DNA of 64,000 bases from Croceimicrobium hydrocarbonivorans (GTDB taxonomy: Bacteria; Bacteroidota; Bacteroidia; Flavobacteriales; Schleiferiaceae). The position numbers and the translations under genes are program-made. Below, one piece after another: positions 1-9,719 of this stretch (the stretch's first letter is position 1; each line of letters opens with the position of its first letter). The notes beneath the pieces are model-generated. The model was not told where the DNA came from and made no database searches. It saw only the letters and a program-made list of their open reading frames with translations. Where the stretch lies: the NCBI RefSeq assembly GCF_014524565.1, contig NZ_CP060139.1, forward strand, positions 558,001-622,000, given 5' to 3'.

Positions 1-60
1 TAACTCAGCAAGATAGGAACCATCCTGTCCGGTGATTCCGGTGATTAAAGCTGTCTTCAT
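1..60 (-). CDS. gmd: GDP-mannose 4,6-dehydratase, N-terminal fragment
   Basis: Only the first 20 codons are inside the window; the gene runs off the left edge. The visible N-terminus contains the Rossmann dinucleotide-binding motif GITGQDG followed by SYLAEL, which is the characteristic start of Gmd. The enzyme converts GDP-mannose to GDP-4-keto-6-deoxymannose, the substrate of the GDP-L-fucose synthase encoded immediately upstream, with 2 bases between them. That pairing strongly supports the call even though so little is visible. Confidence 0.85.
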   Translation of the reverse strand, partial: MKTALITGITGQDGSYLAEL

Positions 61-62
61 GA

Positions 63-1007
63 TTAGGTAAGTTTAACTTCCTTAATTTGATTGATATTTT
101 GTTGAAACCATTGGTAGGTATCACGAATGCCTTCTTCTAGGCCAATTTCAGGGGCCCATCCCATTGCTCTTAAAAGGGAGCTATCCATCCACTTACGAGG
201 TGTACCATCTGGCTTAGTGGTATCCCATTGAATTTCGCCCTGATGGCCTACTACCTTCTGAATATTTTCGGCCAATTCTTTAATGGACAAATCACTTCCA
301 CTGCCCACATTATAGAGGTTATGCTCTAAACGATTGCGCACAGCAAAACCTACTGCCTTGGCTAGATCGTCAACATGCAGGAACTCACGCATTGGAGAAC
401 CGCTGCCCCACAAGCCTACTGGAGCATGGCCATTTTCTTTGGCCTCATGAAACTTGCGGATCATAGCCGGAAGTACATGCGAAGTTTGCAAATCGAAATT
501 ATCGAAAGGCCCGTACAAATTGGTGGGCATTAGGCTTACGTAATCATAACCAAACTGCTTGCGGATAGACTCTGTCACTTTTACGCCACTAATTTTTGCT
601 ATTGCATACCATTCATTGGTGGGTTCCAAAGATCCGGTTAAGAGATGCTCTTCCTTTAAGGGTTGAGGAGCCAATTTTGGATAAATGCAAGAACTGCCTA
701 GAAATACAAACTTTTGAATATTGTTAGCAATGGAAGCACTGATCAGATTATTCTGAATCTGCATATTCTCCATTAAAAACTGATAGGGATAATCGTTATT
801 TGCCAGGATACCTCCTACTCTAGCAGCGGCATCAATGATAACATCCGGCTTTTCACTTGCAATAAAATCAGCTACAGCAGCCTGATTGCGTAAATCCAGT
901 TCTTTGCTGCTTTTGCCGATGAGTTCTGTTTCTTGATCGCTATTTTCAAAATGTCGCCAAATTGCTGATCCAACCATTCCGCGATGTCCGGCAATGTAAA
1001 TCTTCAT
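63..1007 (-). CDS. fcl: GDP-L-fucose synthase
   Basis: This 314-residue SDR enzyme epimerises and reduces GDP-4-keto-6-deoxymannose to GDP-L-fucose with NADPH. The N-terminal Rossmann motif (GHRGMVG, residues 7-13) is followed by the SSCIYP segment (105-110) and the YxxxK catalytic pair Tyr134/Lys138, spaced as in the E. coli enzyme. Length is normal for the family. It lies directly before gmd near the downstream end of the visible polysaccharide operon, so the glycan probably contains L-fucose or a derivative. The alternative of a generic NAD-dependent epimerase is unlikely given the gmd neighbour. Confidence 0.95.
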   Translation of the reverse strand: MKIYIAGHRGMVGSAIWRHFENSDQETELIGKSSKELDLRNQAAVADFIASEKPDVIIDAAARVGGILANNDYPYQFLMENMQIQNNLISASIANNIQKFVFLGSSCIYPKLAPQPLKEEHLLTGSLEPTNEWYAIAKISGVKVTESIRKQFGYDYVSLMPTNLYGPFDNFDLQTSHVLPAMIRKFHEAKENGHAPVGLWGSGSPMREFLHVDDLAKAVGFAVRNRLEHNLYNVGSGSDLSIKELAENIQKVVGHQGEIQWDTTKPDGTPRKWMDSSLLRAMGWAPEIGLEEGIRDTYQWFQQNINQIKEVKLT

Positions 1008-1025
1008 AAATCAGGGGTCTATAAA

Positions 1026-2147
1026 TTATGCTTGCGCCTTCGCCATTGAGGCACAAAGCTCGATATATTTTTTAGCCCGTTCCTGCGGACTGTCAAACTT
1101 TTTTAATTCTTCATGGCCTTGGGCTATCAAGGTCGCCTCTAATTCTTTATCATCTAACAATCTTTCGATTTGATCAGCAGCTGCTTCGGCATCTTTTGCT
1201 TTGAAATAGAGCGCTGCATCTCCACAAATACTGCGGGCAAAGCCTAAATCTGTTGTGATAATGGGTTTGTCCATAATCATAGCTTCTGGGTATGAGGCCG
1301 AAAAACACTCTGCGAGGGTAGGCAGAAACATGGCATCACACTCACGGTACAGAGATGGACATTCTTTAGGAGGAACCGGGCCAACTGTAGTGATATGTGC
1401 TTGTCCTTTAAAAACCCGCTCTAATTCCTCTGGCTTTATGGTTAAAACAAATTCAAAGTTTTTTCGACCTCTTTGTTCCAAAACTTTAGCCACATCGCCA
1501 ATTAGCTCCAGGTTTTTGTGCTGGTAAAAAGCGGATATGGTTACGAAACGGTAAAGCGACTCAGCCTTCGGTGCTAATTTATTGGCGAAGGTCTCTGGTT
1601 GATTATAGTAAGTACTTGCAGTATTAGTAACTGTATAAACCTTATCAAATCCCAGTTCTTTGCGTACTCTCTGATTTACATCATCGGTTTGAGTAACAAA
1701 GGCGGAAGCATCACGCTTGAAGAAATAATAATGAAGCTTCTTTTTGAAGGCAAATTTCAGCTTTCGCATCCCGGTGTATGTCTGCACATAGGGCGACTCC
1801 GGATAAAGATAGAGCGGTAGGTTAAAGCCGATAATTTGAGGTGCCTTGGAATGAAAATAAGTTGGTCCGGTAGTGGAAATAACTACATCAGGCTTATACT
1901 TAATTTCCATGGCTTTCATTGCCTTATGAATAGCAAAGGACTTGCGAAAGTTTATGGCACCGAAATCAAATTTTTCAAAATGGAAATTTTCAGGAAACTC
2001 TTCCACGTTCACTAATTTTTGCAAGCCCGGACCGAGCATCACAAAATATTCATGTTCAGGAAAGGCACGACATTCATTGATAAAAGACAGCGCTACTTGC
2101 ACAGCTCCGCCAAATCGCTGATGTGCAGTATTAATCATCAATTTCAT
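1026..2147 (-). CDS. glycosyltransferase family 4
   Basis: A 373-residue GT-B fold retaining glycosyltransferase. The C-terminal domain has the nucleotide-sugar signature LAECFSASYPEAM, in which the two Glu residues form the EX7E motif. The N-terminal part has the Gly-rich loop QRFGGAVQV. No membrane segment is visible, so it probably acts at the cytoplasmic face of the inner membrane on a lipid-linked glycan. Its ATG overlaps the stop of the preceding GT4 gene as ATGA, implying translational coupling. Donor and acceptor cannot be deduced from the sequence. Confidence 0.88.
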   Translation of the reverse strand: MKLMINTAHQRFGGAVQVALSFINECRAFPEHEYFVMLGPGLQKLVNVEEFPENFHFEKFDFGAINFRKSFAIHKAMKAMEIKYKPDVVISTTGPTYFHSKAPQIIGFNLPLYLYPESPYVQTYTGMRKLKFAFKKKLHYYFFKRDASAFVTQTDDVNQRVRKELGFDKVYTVTNTASTYYNQPETFANKLAPKAESLYRFVTISAFYQHKNLELIGDVAKVLEQRGRKNFEFVLTIKPEELERVFKGQAHITTVGPVPPKECPSLYRECDAMFLPTLAECFSASYPEAMIMDKPIITTDLGFARSICGDAALYFKAKDAEAAADQIERLLDDKELEATLIAQGHEELKKFDSPQERAKKYIELCASMAKAQA

Positions 2148-3232
2148 GAGGCAAGCATAAAATTAAGGTAGTTCATGCAGATTTCGGTCTCCTCAAAGCG
2201 CTTCATATGTTCCCGAGCCGCTGCTCCAAGTTCTTCACGCTTATTAAATTCCGCAACCAACAGTTTTAGTTTATTTATATAATCTTCATGATTTCCCTCA
2301 TCAATCAAATAGCCGCTAACCTCATTCTCAATTAGATCTGCTGGTCCGGCTTCGCAATCAAAGCTTATCACTGGACATCCAGCACTCATAGCTTCTCCAA
2401 GTGCGTTGGGAAAACCCTCCGATGTAGAAGTGAAGGCGAAAATTCCAGCCTTTTGATAATAAGGTACAATAGGATTTACATTACCTAAGAACTCTATTTG
2501 CTCCTTCTTGGGACTTTGAGCTGCTTTGGCTTTAACCTTATCCCAGAGCGGACCTTCACCTAAAAATCGCAAGATCCAATCTTGATCTTCAATTTGTTCG
2601 AAATATTGAATCAGCCAATCTTGATGCTTAGAGCCTATAAATCGCCCTGCATTTAAAATAACCTTTTCGCGCATTTCAGTTCCTTCTGGAATCTGTGGCA
2701 CGGGGTTAGGAATTACTTTAATGTTCTTGTGTCCAGTTGCTCGTGCCATCAGGGTTTTAGCTCTTTCAGTTTGAGCCACGATTCCGGCAGCACGACGGTA
2801 AATTATTGGATTTACTTTATCAAGAAATTTTCCATAGCTAATAGAGGGTCTACTGCGATCGGAAACAAATATTTTCTGCCCCTTACCAAGAGCACTTAAC
2901 AACACAAAGGCATTGTATTTCCCTCCGAAAGAAAGAGCGGCACTGGCATTTAACTTCTTCCATAAGGAACGCAGCCACAGAAAATTGCGAATGGTAAACT
3001 TGAGTCTGCCTAAATCTTCAATTTTAAAATCCGGTTCGTAGACCTTTATACGGGGATCAAGCTCATAAAACCTCGGCCCCTGGGTTAAGACAATCAAATT
3101 GATTTGTGCCACCTGATCCGCCAGATTATTCGCTAATAAGGAGATCACTCGTTCCGCTCCCCCGGAGCTTAATGAGGCAATAACCAGACTAAGTGATTTC
3201 CCTTTTTTATCCGTATTCATAAATTCAGACAT
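2144..3232 (-). CDS. glycosyltransferase family 4
   Basis: A 362-residue GT4 enzyme with the N-terminal GGAERV loop typical of the family and a C-terminal EX7E motif in SEGFPNALGEAM, followed by SAGCPVISFD. It should add a sugar to the growing repeat unit. Two ATG codons are possible (3232 and 3220); the outer one is given, but the second (MNTDKKGK) gives an equally plausible N-terminus. It overlaps the next gene by 4 bases (ATGA). Specificity is unknown. Confidence 0.87.
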   Translation of the reverse strand: MSEFMNTDKKGKSLSLVIASLSSGGAERVISLLANNLADQVAQINLIVLTQGPRFYELDPRIKVYEPDFKIEDLGRLKFTIRNFLWLRSLWKKLNASAALSFGGKYNAFVLLSALGKGQKIFVSDRSRPSISYGKFLDKVNPIIYRRAAGIVAQTERAKTLMARATGHKNIKVIPNPVPQIPEGTEMREKVILNAGRFIGSKHQDWLIQYFEQIEDQDWILRFLGEGPLWDKVKAKAAQSPKKEQIEFLGNVNPIVPYYQKAGIFAFTSTSEGFPNALGEAMSAGCPVISFDCEAGPADLIENEVSGYLIDEGNHEDYINKLKLLVAEFNKREELGAAAREHMKRFEETEICMNYLNFMLAS

Positions 3233-3269
3233 TCCGAATTACTACATTCTAGAATTCAAGCAATACCAT

Positions 3270-4364
3270 TTAGGATTGCAAGAGCTCATCCGCTGATTTA
3301 AACAATACATTAGGATACTCTTTCCGAATCGCAGCTAGGAGTTTAGCTAATTGTGTCAAGTTCCTTTCTCGATTGGACTCATCCAAAGTACCCACGAAAT
3401 TGAGTCGGTGACTACTAATAAAAGCCGGCTTCCCTCTCGAAATTTGCTGTTTAATTCTAGCCAACGCTGCGCCAACATTATCATAGTTTGAGGCCATTAA
3501 AGAAGGTTCGAAAAAAGCCATGCGAACTTGATACTTATCGGTATAAATCAAGTGCCTTTTTCTTTTGTAGACATCACTACCGCCGTTTGGTACTTTATGC
3601 ATAATGATGCTTTGCATGGATTTTACTCCTTCCTTCCTTAACATTCTCTCCATTGCCGGAGACCATGTATAAGATGGTGCGATTGCCGTTAGTGATTTAA
3701 ATCCGAAAAACTGAGTGAAAGCCTGATAACCTTCCTTAATGCTTTTTAAGAGGTAAGCTTCCTGTTCTGCATTGTCAAAATCCCACGCAGCTTGAAAATT
3801 GTTCTTTCGAAGCTTTAACTCTGCGAAATCCACGCCGAATACTCTGGCATCAAAGGCCCTTCGTACTCCTTCGTGTCCTTCTTGTAATTTCTGAAGCCAA
3901 TATGGAACATTAACATGTTCACGACCATGATATTGAGGCTGAAAAACTTGTTCCTTTATTCCATTCGCCCAAAGTTGAAGAGCGTCTGATGTACCGTATT
4001 CTTCGAAAGTCTCGCGGAGGCCTTTAAAATGGTATTCCTTAAAATCCGATGCTTCGATTTTTTCAAAGTCCGGATTAGCCATAATCACATTGGCAGTAAG
4101 AATCGCTGGCCTGCCAATTGAGTCCCTATTAGCCGCCAATGTTTCAAACAAATGCTCCAAATCATTTTTGGAAGCGAGTGTATCATACAAGGCATAAGGG
4201 CTGTCTGCGGAAATTCCATTTCGACCATGCAGTGCATTTCGCACCTCATTTGATGGCATTCGGATCGAGCCCCAATCATCCGAATGAAACACCACCACCG
4301 GAGTTTTTGAACCAAATTTGATCTGAAGTGGAAGTAATTTTCGCACTTTATTGACCACCGACAT
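3270..4364 (-). CDS. polysaccharide deacetylase-like protein
   Basis: A 364-residue protein resembling flavobacterial polysaccharide (de)acetylase-family proteins found in glycan loci. The NodB-like features visible are an acidic HSDDWGS stretch near residue 28 (candidate catalytic base and metal-binding Asp), a His-bearing QYHGREHVN segment in the middle, and a late SSHRLNF motif with another candidate ligand. No signal peptide or membrane anchor is seen, so it may act on a cytoplasmic lipid-linked or nucleotide-linked sugar. The match to the classical CE4 motifs is partial, so the chemistry is inferred from family resemblance and from its place inside the operon. Confidence 0.6.
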   Translation of the reverse strand: MSVVNKVRKLLPLQIKFGSKTPVVVFHSDDWGSIRMPSNEVRNALHGRNGISADSPYALYDTLASKNDLEHLFETLAANRDSIGRPAILTANVIMANPDFEKIEASDFKEYHFKGLRETFEEYGTSDALQLWANGIKEQVFQPQYHGREHVNVPYWLQKLQEGHEGVRRAFDARVFGVDFAELKLRKNNFQAAWDFDNAEQEAYLLKSIKEGYQAFTQFFGFKSLTAIAPSYTWSPAMERMLRKEGVKSMQSIIMHKVPNGGSDVYKRKRHLIYTDKYQVRMAFFEPSLMASNYDNVGAALARIKQQISRGKPAFISSHRLNFVGTLDESNRERNLTQLAKLLAAIRKEYPNVLFKSADELLQS

Positions 4365-4375
4365 TTCTTAAGTTC

Positions 4376-5572
4376 TTAGGTTTTATTAATCATTTCACTT
4401 AAGGTACCATCCTTTGGTATCAATAGCTCATATATCGGATTGGAAAATAACCAGTAAGTATCCAACATCCCTAGAAATGACTTAATCTGAATCCCCAAGA
4501 AGATAGCGATCAAAGGCAGGAGAGCAAGCTTCCATACTCTATAGCTATGTACCAAATTTACCTGCAAGAGGATGAAGGATAGTAAAAAGATTCCTAGATG
4601 ATCAAATCTAAAGGATAATGCAAATCTGAAGGTGAGCACAATTACCGATACAAAAGCGATGGCTATTACCAAAGGTAACCTTTGCTTAAGATCATGAACT
4701 TTGCTAAGCGAACGTAAAGCAATCCAGGTTAGGACCAATAATATTCCCTTTTTAAGATAAACAGCATACCACACACGATTGGTAAGTCGCTCACGTAAAT
4801 TCACTCCAATCTCACCGGTATAATCATAAATTCTATCATTAAATGCCGAGTGCCCTAAATCCAAAGACCCCAAAATAGAATCAAAGCTTTGGCCCAAAGC
4901 CAAACAACTAAGTAAAATTATATAGGCGAAACGATTTTGTTTTTGAATTAACTTGATAAAGATGGGTACCGCCAAAAAGAGAAATAAGGAGAAGTGAGTT
5001 AATCCGGCCAAGACGATAAACAACCACATATCTCGCATTTTCCCGCTCTTGATATATCGATAAGCCCCATAAACCAATAATAAGGAGCCGGTATAGAACC
5101 TGAATTGGTTGATATACATCATGGGTTGAATGCTAAAAACTAATAGCAACAATAAAACATAGGTCCACCAAACATCGTAAGACACCTTTGGCAACACAAA
5201 TTTTGCTAGATTGTAGTAGAGCAAGGCATTTATAAAGATAAATACCAGTATCATAAATTGATGATTGCCGCCAAGCTCGGTCACAAAGAGGTAGACCAGG
5301 TTTTCCAATATATCCACATCCTTGCCGCTCAAAAGACCCATAATCACCGTTGATAATGAGCCATCAAATCGATCCAATCTTAAAAAATAGGTGTTGAAAT
5401 CCGCTGTTTCTGAAAAACTGTAAAAAGAGGCCCCAAGTTGAACAGCCAAAACCAAAAAGCCCAATTTGCTGGGCATTTTCAATCTTACCATGAAATTATA
5501 GAAACCAATAAATGGCGCTATAATGTATAGTAGCACTTCCAGAAGTCCTTGCTTTTTGCTGTCCTTATTCAT
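4376..5572 (-). CDS. EpsG-family / Wzy-like polysaccharide polymerase
   Basis: A 398-residue polytopic membrane protein with about ten hydrophobic segments and a large loop after the first third containing FNTYFLRLDRFDG. The layout and the phrase ADFNTYFLRLDRF resemble EpsG-family proteins, which polymerise repeat units in the periplasm. It is the only polymerase candidate in this locus, and it sits with a flippase and glycosyltransferases, which fits the Wzx/Wzy route. Sequence conservation in this family is low, so the role depends on topology plus context. Confidence 0.72.
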   Translation of the reverse strand: MNKDSKKQGLLEVLLYIIAPFIGFYNFMVRLKMPSKLGFLVLAVQLGASFYSFSETADFNTYFLRLDRFDGSLSTVIMGLLSGKDVDILENLVYLFVTELGGNHQFMILVFIFINALLYYNLAKFVLPKVSYDVWWTYVLLLLLVFSIQPMMYINQFRFYTGSLLLVYGAYRYIKSGKMRDMWLFIVLAGLTHFSLFLFLAVPIFIKLIQKQNRFAYIILLSCLALGQSFDSILGSLDLGHSAFNDRIYDYTGEIGVNLRERLTNRVWYAVYLKKGILLVLTWIALRSLSKVHDLKQRLPLVIAIAFVSVIVLTFRFALSFRFDHLGIFLLSFILLQVNLVHSYRVWKLALLPLIAIFLGIQIKSFLGMLDTYWLFSNPIYELLIPKDGTLSEMINKT

Positions 5573-5585
5573 TCAGAAATTACTA

Positions 5586-6500
5586 TCAGGCCTTCACTAA
5601 TTTCAGGCGATATGCTATCATTATCAGAGGATACAAAATTAAGGTAGCCACTTTATATAAAAGGGGCTTTATTCCCGCCACTACTTTATTATAATTACTA
5701 TTAAGGATAATACTATGTAGAATATAACTAAGCAAAATGCGCATTCTGAACTTAATTGAAAAACGGGCTTCTTTGAAGAAGTCATTAATCCATACTTTCT
5801 GTTGCTCCACTACCGCTTGTGCTACCTGTGTTCTGGACCGCTTGGTAAGTGCATTGGCATTTTCATTTACAAAATAGGTGCGAGTTACCTTGCTGCTAAA
5901 TAAAAGATCATACTTCTTAGCAATCCGTCCCCAAACCAATCCTTCTGGGTAATAACGCAATTGATCTGTGTAAAATGGGTAGTCTTTTAGAATATCAGTT
6001 TTGTAGCATGGGAACCATTCTACTTGCCAAACGTACTTCTCAAAAACCTCGAAGAAATTGGCAATTTCATAATCTGCCGGGGCATTTTTCCCCACGAGCT
6101 TCCCGCTTTGCGTCATGCACTTAGTCCAAACTCCAGCAACTTTATCATTGTCGATGATTCTCTCACATTCCTCCCAAATCAATTGCAATCCTTTTTCATC
6201 GTAAAAGCGATCGTCATGACCTAAAGGAATAAAAAACTTTCCATGAGCGTGCTTTAGAGCAATATTGAAGTTTTCACTTATAAACTTATTGCTTTCGTTT
6301 TTGATGATTGTAACCTTCAAATTAGCCTTTTGCTGAAATCCATTTAGGATTTCGAGGGTGTTATCTGTAGAACAATCCTCTACTAAAAGCCATTCAAAAT
6401 CTTGAAATTCCTGCTCACTTAAACTATCGTATACCCTTTGAATAAAGCGCTCCGAATTATAGCAAGGGGTAAAAATCGTAAAGTAGGGTCTATCTTTCAT
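5586..6500 (-). CDS. glycosyltransferase family 2
   Basis: A 304-residue GT-A fold enzyme. The N-terminus PYFTIFTPCYNSERF is the typical GT2 start. WLLVEDCSTD carries the nucleotide-binding Asp, and the IPLGHDDRFYD segment contains the DxD-like metal site. The C-terminus has a hydrophobic stretch that may bring it to the inner membrane. It overlaps the upstream sulfotransferase gene by 11 bases, so the two are co-expressed. The sugar transferred is unknown. Confidence 0.9.
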   Translation of the reverse strand: MKDRPYFTIFTPCYNSERFIQRVYDSLSEQEFQDFEWLLVEDCSTDNTLEILNGFQQKANLKVTIIKNESNKFISENFNIALKHAHGKFFIPLGHDDRFYDEKGLQLIWEECERIIDNDKVAGVWTKCMTQSGKLVGKNAPADYEIANFFEVFEKYVWQVEWFPCYKTDILKDYPFYTDQLRYYPEGLVWGRIAKKYDLLFSSKVTRTYFVNENANALTKRSRTQVAQAVVEQQKVWINDFFKEARFSIKFRMRILLSYILHSIILNSNYNKVVAGIKPLLYKVATLILYPLIMIAYRLKLVKA

Positions 6501-7356
6501 AAGCTTCGATCCATTTGCGATCCATGATGTAATCTCGTACCCATAATCTCAACTTAAATATCCCTTCACTGAGTTGTTTTCGCGCTATGCAAAGGAAACG
6601 ATTTAGGATTTGCAGGCCATCCAGCTTTTGATTATCAATTATTCGATTAGACGATAGAGTCTTATACAATCTGTACCAGTCTTTTAAGTCTGAATTACGC
6701 AGGCTTTCTAAATCCTCCTGGCTAAAAGGAGTGCCTTCTGGAAGAAGCTTTGTACTGGACCGTGCTGTATCGCTGCCATGGAAATTCACAGAATTCTTAT
6801 TGAGCCAATAACTGCGTCGATCTTCTCTGTACTCCAATCCGGTGTATTCACACAACGCTTTTAATACCGAATCATCCTGTAACAATTCGTATAATGAGAG
6901 CACGAAGAATGTACCCTGGTAAATCTGGAAATAATCGCTGTAGTAATTCTTTACCAGCTTCTTATAGTTACTCACTCCTCGTTTTTGCAGGGAGCGCACC
7001 ATATCTTTTGGATGTTTGTAAATAAGAACACTCTTGAAGCTTACCTGAGGATTGGCTGCTTCCATTCTCGAATACCACAGAGGATCCTTAGAGCTATCAA
7101 TAAAGACATCGTACTCCTTAAAATATTGAAAAAGGTTGTCGTAAAAATTCTCTAGCCCCCCATCGTAAATTTTTTGCCAGCGATCATCGGAAGCAATTAA
7201 GTTTTTTCGGTCAAAGAGATGTTGCTTGCGATTGGGCTGAAAAAAAGCTTTGATTTCACCCAAGGCCAAAACATTGGCTTGATTCCCCAGAACCAGATTC
7301 AACAGAGTGGTACCGCTTCTAATGCAACCGCCGATATTTATAACTACTTTCTCCAT
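6490..7356 (-). CDS. sulfotransferase (PAPS-dependent)
   Basis: A 288-residue sulfotransferase-fold protein. The 5'-phosphosulfate loop is at the N-terminus (GGCIRSGTTLLN, residues 9-20). A 3'-phosphate-binding segment, YKHPKDMVRSLQKRG, lies mid-protein with the expected basic residue and Ser. Such enzymes move sulfate from PAPS to a hydroxyl or amine on a carbohydrate or lipid. Its position between the flippase gene (13-base overlap) and a GT2 gene (11-base overlap) argues for sulfation of the repeat unit. The acceptor is unknown. Confidence 0.85.
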   Translation of the reverse strand: MEKVVINIGGCIRSGTTLLNLVLGNQANVLALGEIKAFFQPNRKQHLFDRKNLIASDDRWQKIYDGGLENFYDNLFQYFKEYDVFIDSSKDPLWYSRMEAANPQVSFKSVLIYKHPKDMVRSLQKRGVSNYKKLVKNYYSDYFQIYQGTFFVLSLYELLQDDSVLKALCEYTGLEYREDRRSYWLNKNSVNFHGSDTARSSTKLLPEGTPFSQEDLESLRNSDLKDWYRLYKTLSSNRIIDNQKLDGLQILNRFLCIARKQLSEGIFKLRLWVRDYIMDRKWIEAYER

Positions 7357-8807
7357 TTCGATAAAAGTGAATCGATTATCATTCTGGTTAAGATGCGATC
7401 ATTGGCCATCAATAAATAATTCAGGGGAAACCATAGTACTACTACCAAGACGATGGTAAGTAGGAAATTCAGCCAATCCATTAAATCCAACCAATTTTTT
7501 AAATAGTAGATGGAAATGCTCATCGCAATCGCCAATAGCACTTTGATGGTCAAGTTAAAGAGAACCTGAAATGAATTAAACTTCAAATGCCTTAATGCCA
7601 GAATAAGCCAAACTACTGCCCCTAGAACAGACACAATACCATAACCAAAGGAAAAAGTAATTAGATCGAAATTAACCAGACTTATAAAGGTTAGAATGAT
7701 TAGTGCGGAATAGCTGAGATTTAAATTAAAATCAAATTTCGAGTGGCCCTGAGAGTTCAAAAAATTATGAGTGACTTGCAAGAGCAATTTTGCAAAGCCC
7801 ACCATAGTGAGGGCACTTAAAATAGGAGCGGTCCCTTTCCATTTTTCCTCATCTGCGATTATAGCGATGATTTCTGAGGAACCTGCCGCAATCACCATGA
7901 AAAAGGGAACTACCACTAATAAAATTAAATTTATCAAAAGCAGGTAATTCTTTTCAACCCTTCCTTTTTCCTTTTTAATTCTGGCAAAAGAGGAAAGTAT
8001 CACACTTGAGAGAGTAAATCCAATTTTTTGAGAGGGTATTACAGCTAAGGCAAAGCCTCGGCTATAGATTCCTAAGCTCACTGGCCCCATAATGGACCCT
8101 ATGATTAAATTATCGAAGCTATTTACCCAATATATCGAAGTTTTAGATCCTAATAATGGTAGGCCAAAACTCAAATGTTCTTTCAGCAACTGGGATGAAA
8201 AGAAAGCCTTTAACCTCAATTTCGCAGCAATAAAATTACCTAAGGCATAGATCATTGATTCTAAAACCTTTTGGATAACCAAGCTGTAGAGGCCAAAGCC
8301 TTTGTAGGCCAGAATAAAGGCTACAGGATACGAAATTACTATCGCGGCAAGAGTCACATAAAAAGATTTGTGATACTCCATATCCCGCAAGATCAAGTTA
8401 CCTGGTATGGTCCCAATCGATATAAAAATTATCGGTATCGATAGCCATTTCGAAATGGTCGAAACCTCGGCTTCACCATAGAAGTCGGCCAAAAAAGGAC
8501 CAGAGAAAAAAAGTATTGCGGCTAGGATGATACCAAAGGAGAGACTAGCAAAAAAGACCGTGCTATGATCTCTAGCATCAATCTCATCTTTATGAATTAA
8601 GGAAATCCCTAATCCAGATTTAGTTAATACACCAAAAAAATTAGATACCACGGTCACCATGGCCACGAGGCCAAAATCTTCAGGATCCAGCAGATTCATC
8701 AAAACAATGGCCAAGCCAAAAGATGAAACCTGCATTAGAGCTTGGGAGAGGCCATTCCATTTTACCCCTCCAATTGCCTGGCTTCTTAAGTCGCCTTTAG
8801 TACTCAC
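7344..8807 (-). CDS. Wzx-like oligosaccharide flippase (MOP superfamily)
   Basis: A 487-residue membrane protein with 12-14 predicted helices. Its N-terminus (AIGGVKWNGLSQALMQV) closely resembles polysaccharide exporters of the Wzx/PST type. It would flip the undecaprenyl-linked repeat unit across the inner membrane. The start codon is GTG (8805-8807); no ATG fits before the first helix. It lies between two sulfotransferase genes, so sulfation could occur just before export. It has close operon spacing on both sides. Confidence 0.9.
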   Translation of the reverse strand: MSTKGDLRSQAIGGVKWNGLSQALMQVSSFGLAIVLMNLLDPEDFGLVAMVTVVSNFFGVLTKSGLGISLIHKDEIDARDHSTVFFASLSFGIILAAILFFSGPFLADFYGEAEVSTISKWLSIPIIFISIGTIPGNLILRDMEYHKSFYVTLAAIVISYPVAFILAYKGFGLYSLVIQKVLESMIYALGNFIAAKLRLKAFFSSQLLKEHLSFGLPLLGSKTSIYWVNSFDNLIIGSIMGPVSLGIYSRGFALAVIPSQKIGFTLSSVILSSFARIKKEKGRVEKNYLLLINLILLVVVPFFMVIAAGSSEIIAIIADEEKWKGTAPILSALTMVGFAKLLLQVTHNFLNSQGHSKFDFNLNLSYSALIILTFISLVNFDLITFSFGYGIVSVLGAVVWLILALRHLKFNSFQVLFNLTIKVLLAIAMSISIYYLKNWLDLMDWLNFLLTIVLVVVLWFPLNYLLMANDRILTRMIIDSLLSKWRK

Positions 8808-8837
8808 AAGTATTGTAAAAATCTAGTCAGTAAGAAT

Positions 8838-9719
8838 CTACCCGTTTACCAAAGCATGGGTACTTCTCCAAGAATCGGTAGAAATGCCCAAGTCTTGAGT
8901 CTTTTGGATCTCCTCAGCCATTATATCTTTTAGAAAGACAGCTTGATCGAGCTGCACTTCCACTACCTTTTTCAAGGGATGATTAATTTGAGGTGACACC
9001 GGAAGGCCTTTGAGCTTATCTCTTAATCTGGAAGCCCGGTATTTAGCCACTTGTAACCTGCTTCTTGTTTTGGGATTGTAACCCTTTTTAGTAGCATTAG
9101 AAATTATTTGCTTAACCGCTTCTTGCTCCAAGCCTAAAAAATCGAAAATCTTCCTAACAACTGTGGAATAATCATGCTTTAGATCTTGATAGTCAATGAT
9201 TAAAACATTAGCACGGTCTACAATAGAGAATAAGTTCTGAAGATGGAAACTGTAATTACCATGGTAAACATAGTTCTTATAATTTCCCCAATATTGAACT
9301 CGGTAATCGTAGCTGTTCTTGAGATCTGATTCGATTTCAGCTTTAAATTCTTTTTCCACAAAGCCCAAGCTGCACATCCACAAGTAATGCGAGATTAATC
9401 GATCCAAGGGATCTCTTAGTATATAAATGAACTTAGCTTCAGGTGTATCCTGGATTATTCGTTCAATAGCCTTAAAATTGACAGAATAACTAGTGCTTGA
9501 ATCCAGGAGATACTTCTCTCCATTTGCTTGGGAATAGAGATTAGGATAGGAAAATTTAAAATTAGGATTAAAGCGATCTTTATATTTCCTGTCGACGGTA
9601 TAGGTTTGAATCTCCTTAAATGAATCTCCGTAAATTTCGGAATGTTGACTGATCATTTTGTGCAAAGCACTCGACCCACATTTGGGGAAACCGGCTATGA
9701 ACAGATTCGGTTTATTCAT
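8838..9719 (-). CDS. sulfotransferase (PAPS-dependent)
   Basis: The ATG at 9719 is chosen because it overlaps the stop of the upstream aminotransferase gene as ATGA and places the family N-terminus (NKPNLFIAGFPKCGSS) at the start; a longer TTG start at 9746 is less likely. The protein is 293 residues. GFPKCGSSALHKM is the 5'-PAPS loop and YILRDPLDRLISHYLW is the 3'-phosphate-binding motif with Arg and Ser, as in heparan sulfate-type sulfotransferases. It is distinct in sequence from the neighbouring sulfotransferase at 6490-7356, suggesting a second sulfation site on the same glycan. Confidence 0.88.
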   Translation of the reverse strand: MNKPNLFIAGFPKCGSSALHKMISQHSEIYGDSFKEIQTYTVDRKYKDRFNPNFKFSYPNLYSQANGEKYLLDSSTSYSVNFKAIERIIQDTPEAKFIYILRDPLDRLISHYLWMCSLGFVEKEFKAEIESDLKNSYDYRVQYWGNYKNYVYHGNYSFHLQNLFSIVDRANVLIIDYQDLKHDYSTVVRKIFDFLGLEQEAVKQIISNATKKGYNPKTRSRLQVAKYRASRLRDKLKGLPVSPQINHPLKKVVEVQLDQAVFLKDIMAEEIQKTQDLGISTDSWRSTHALVNG

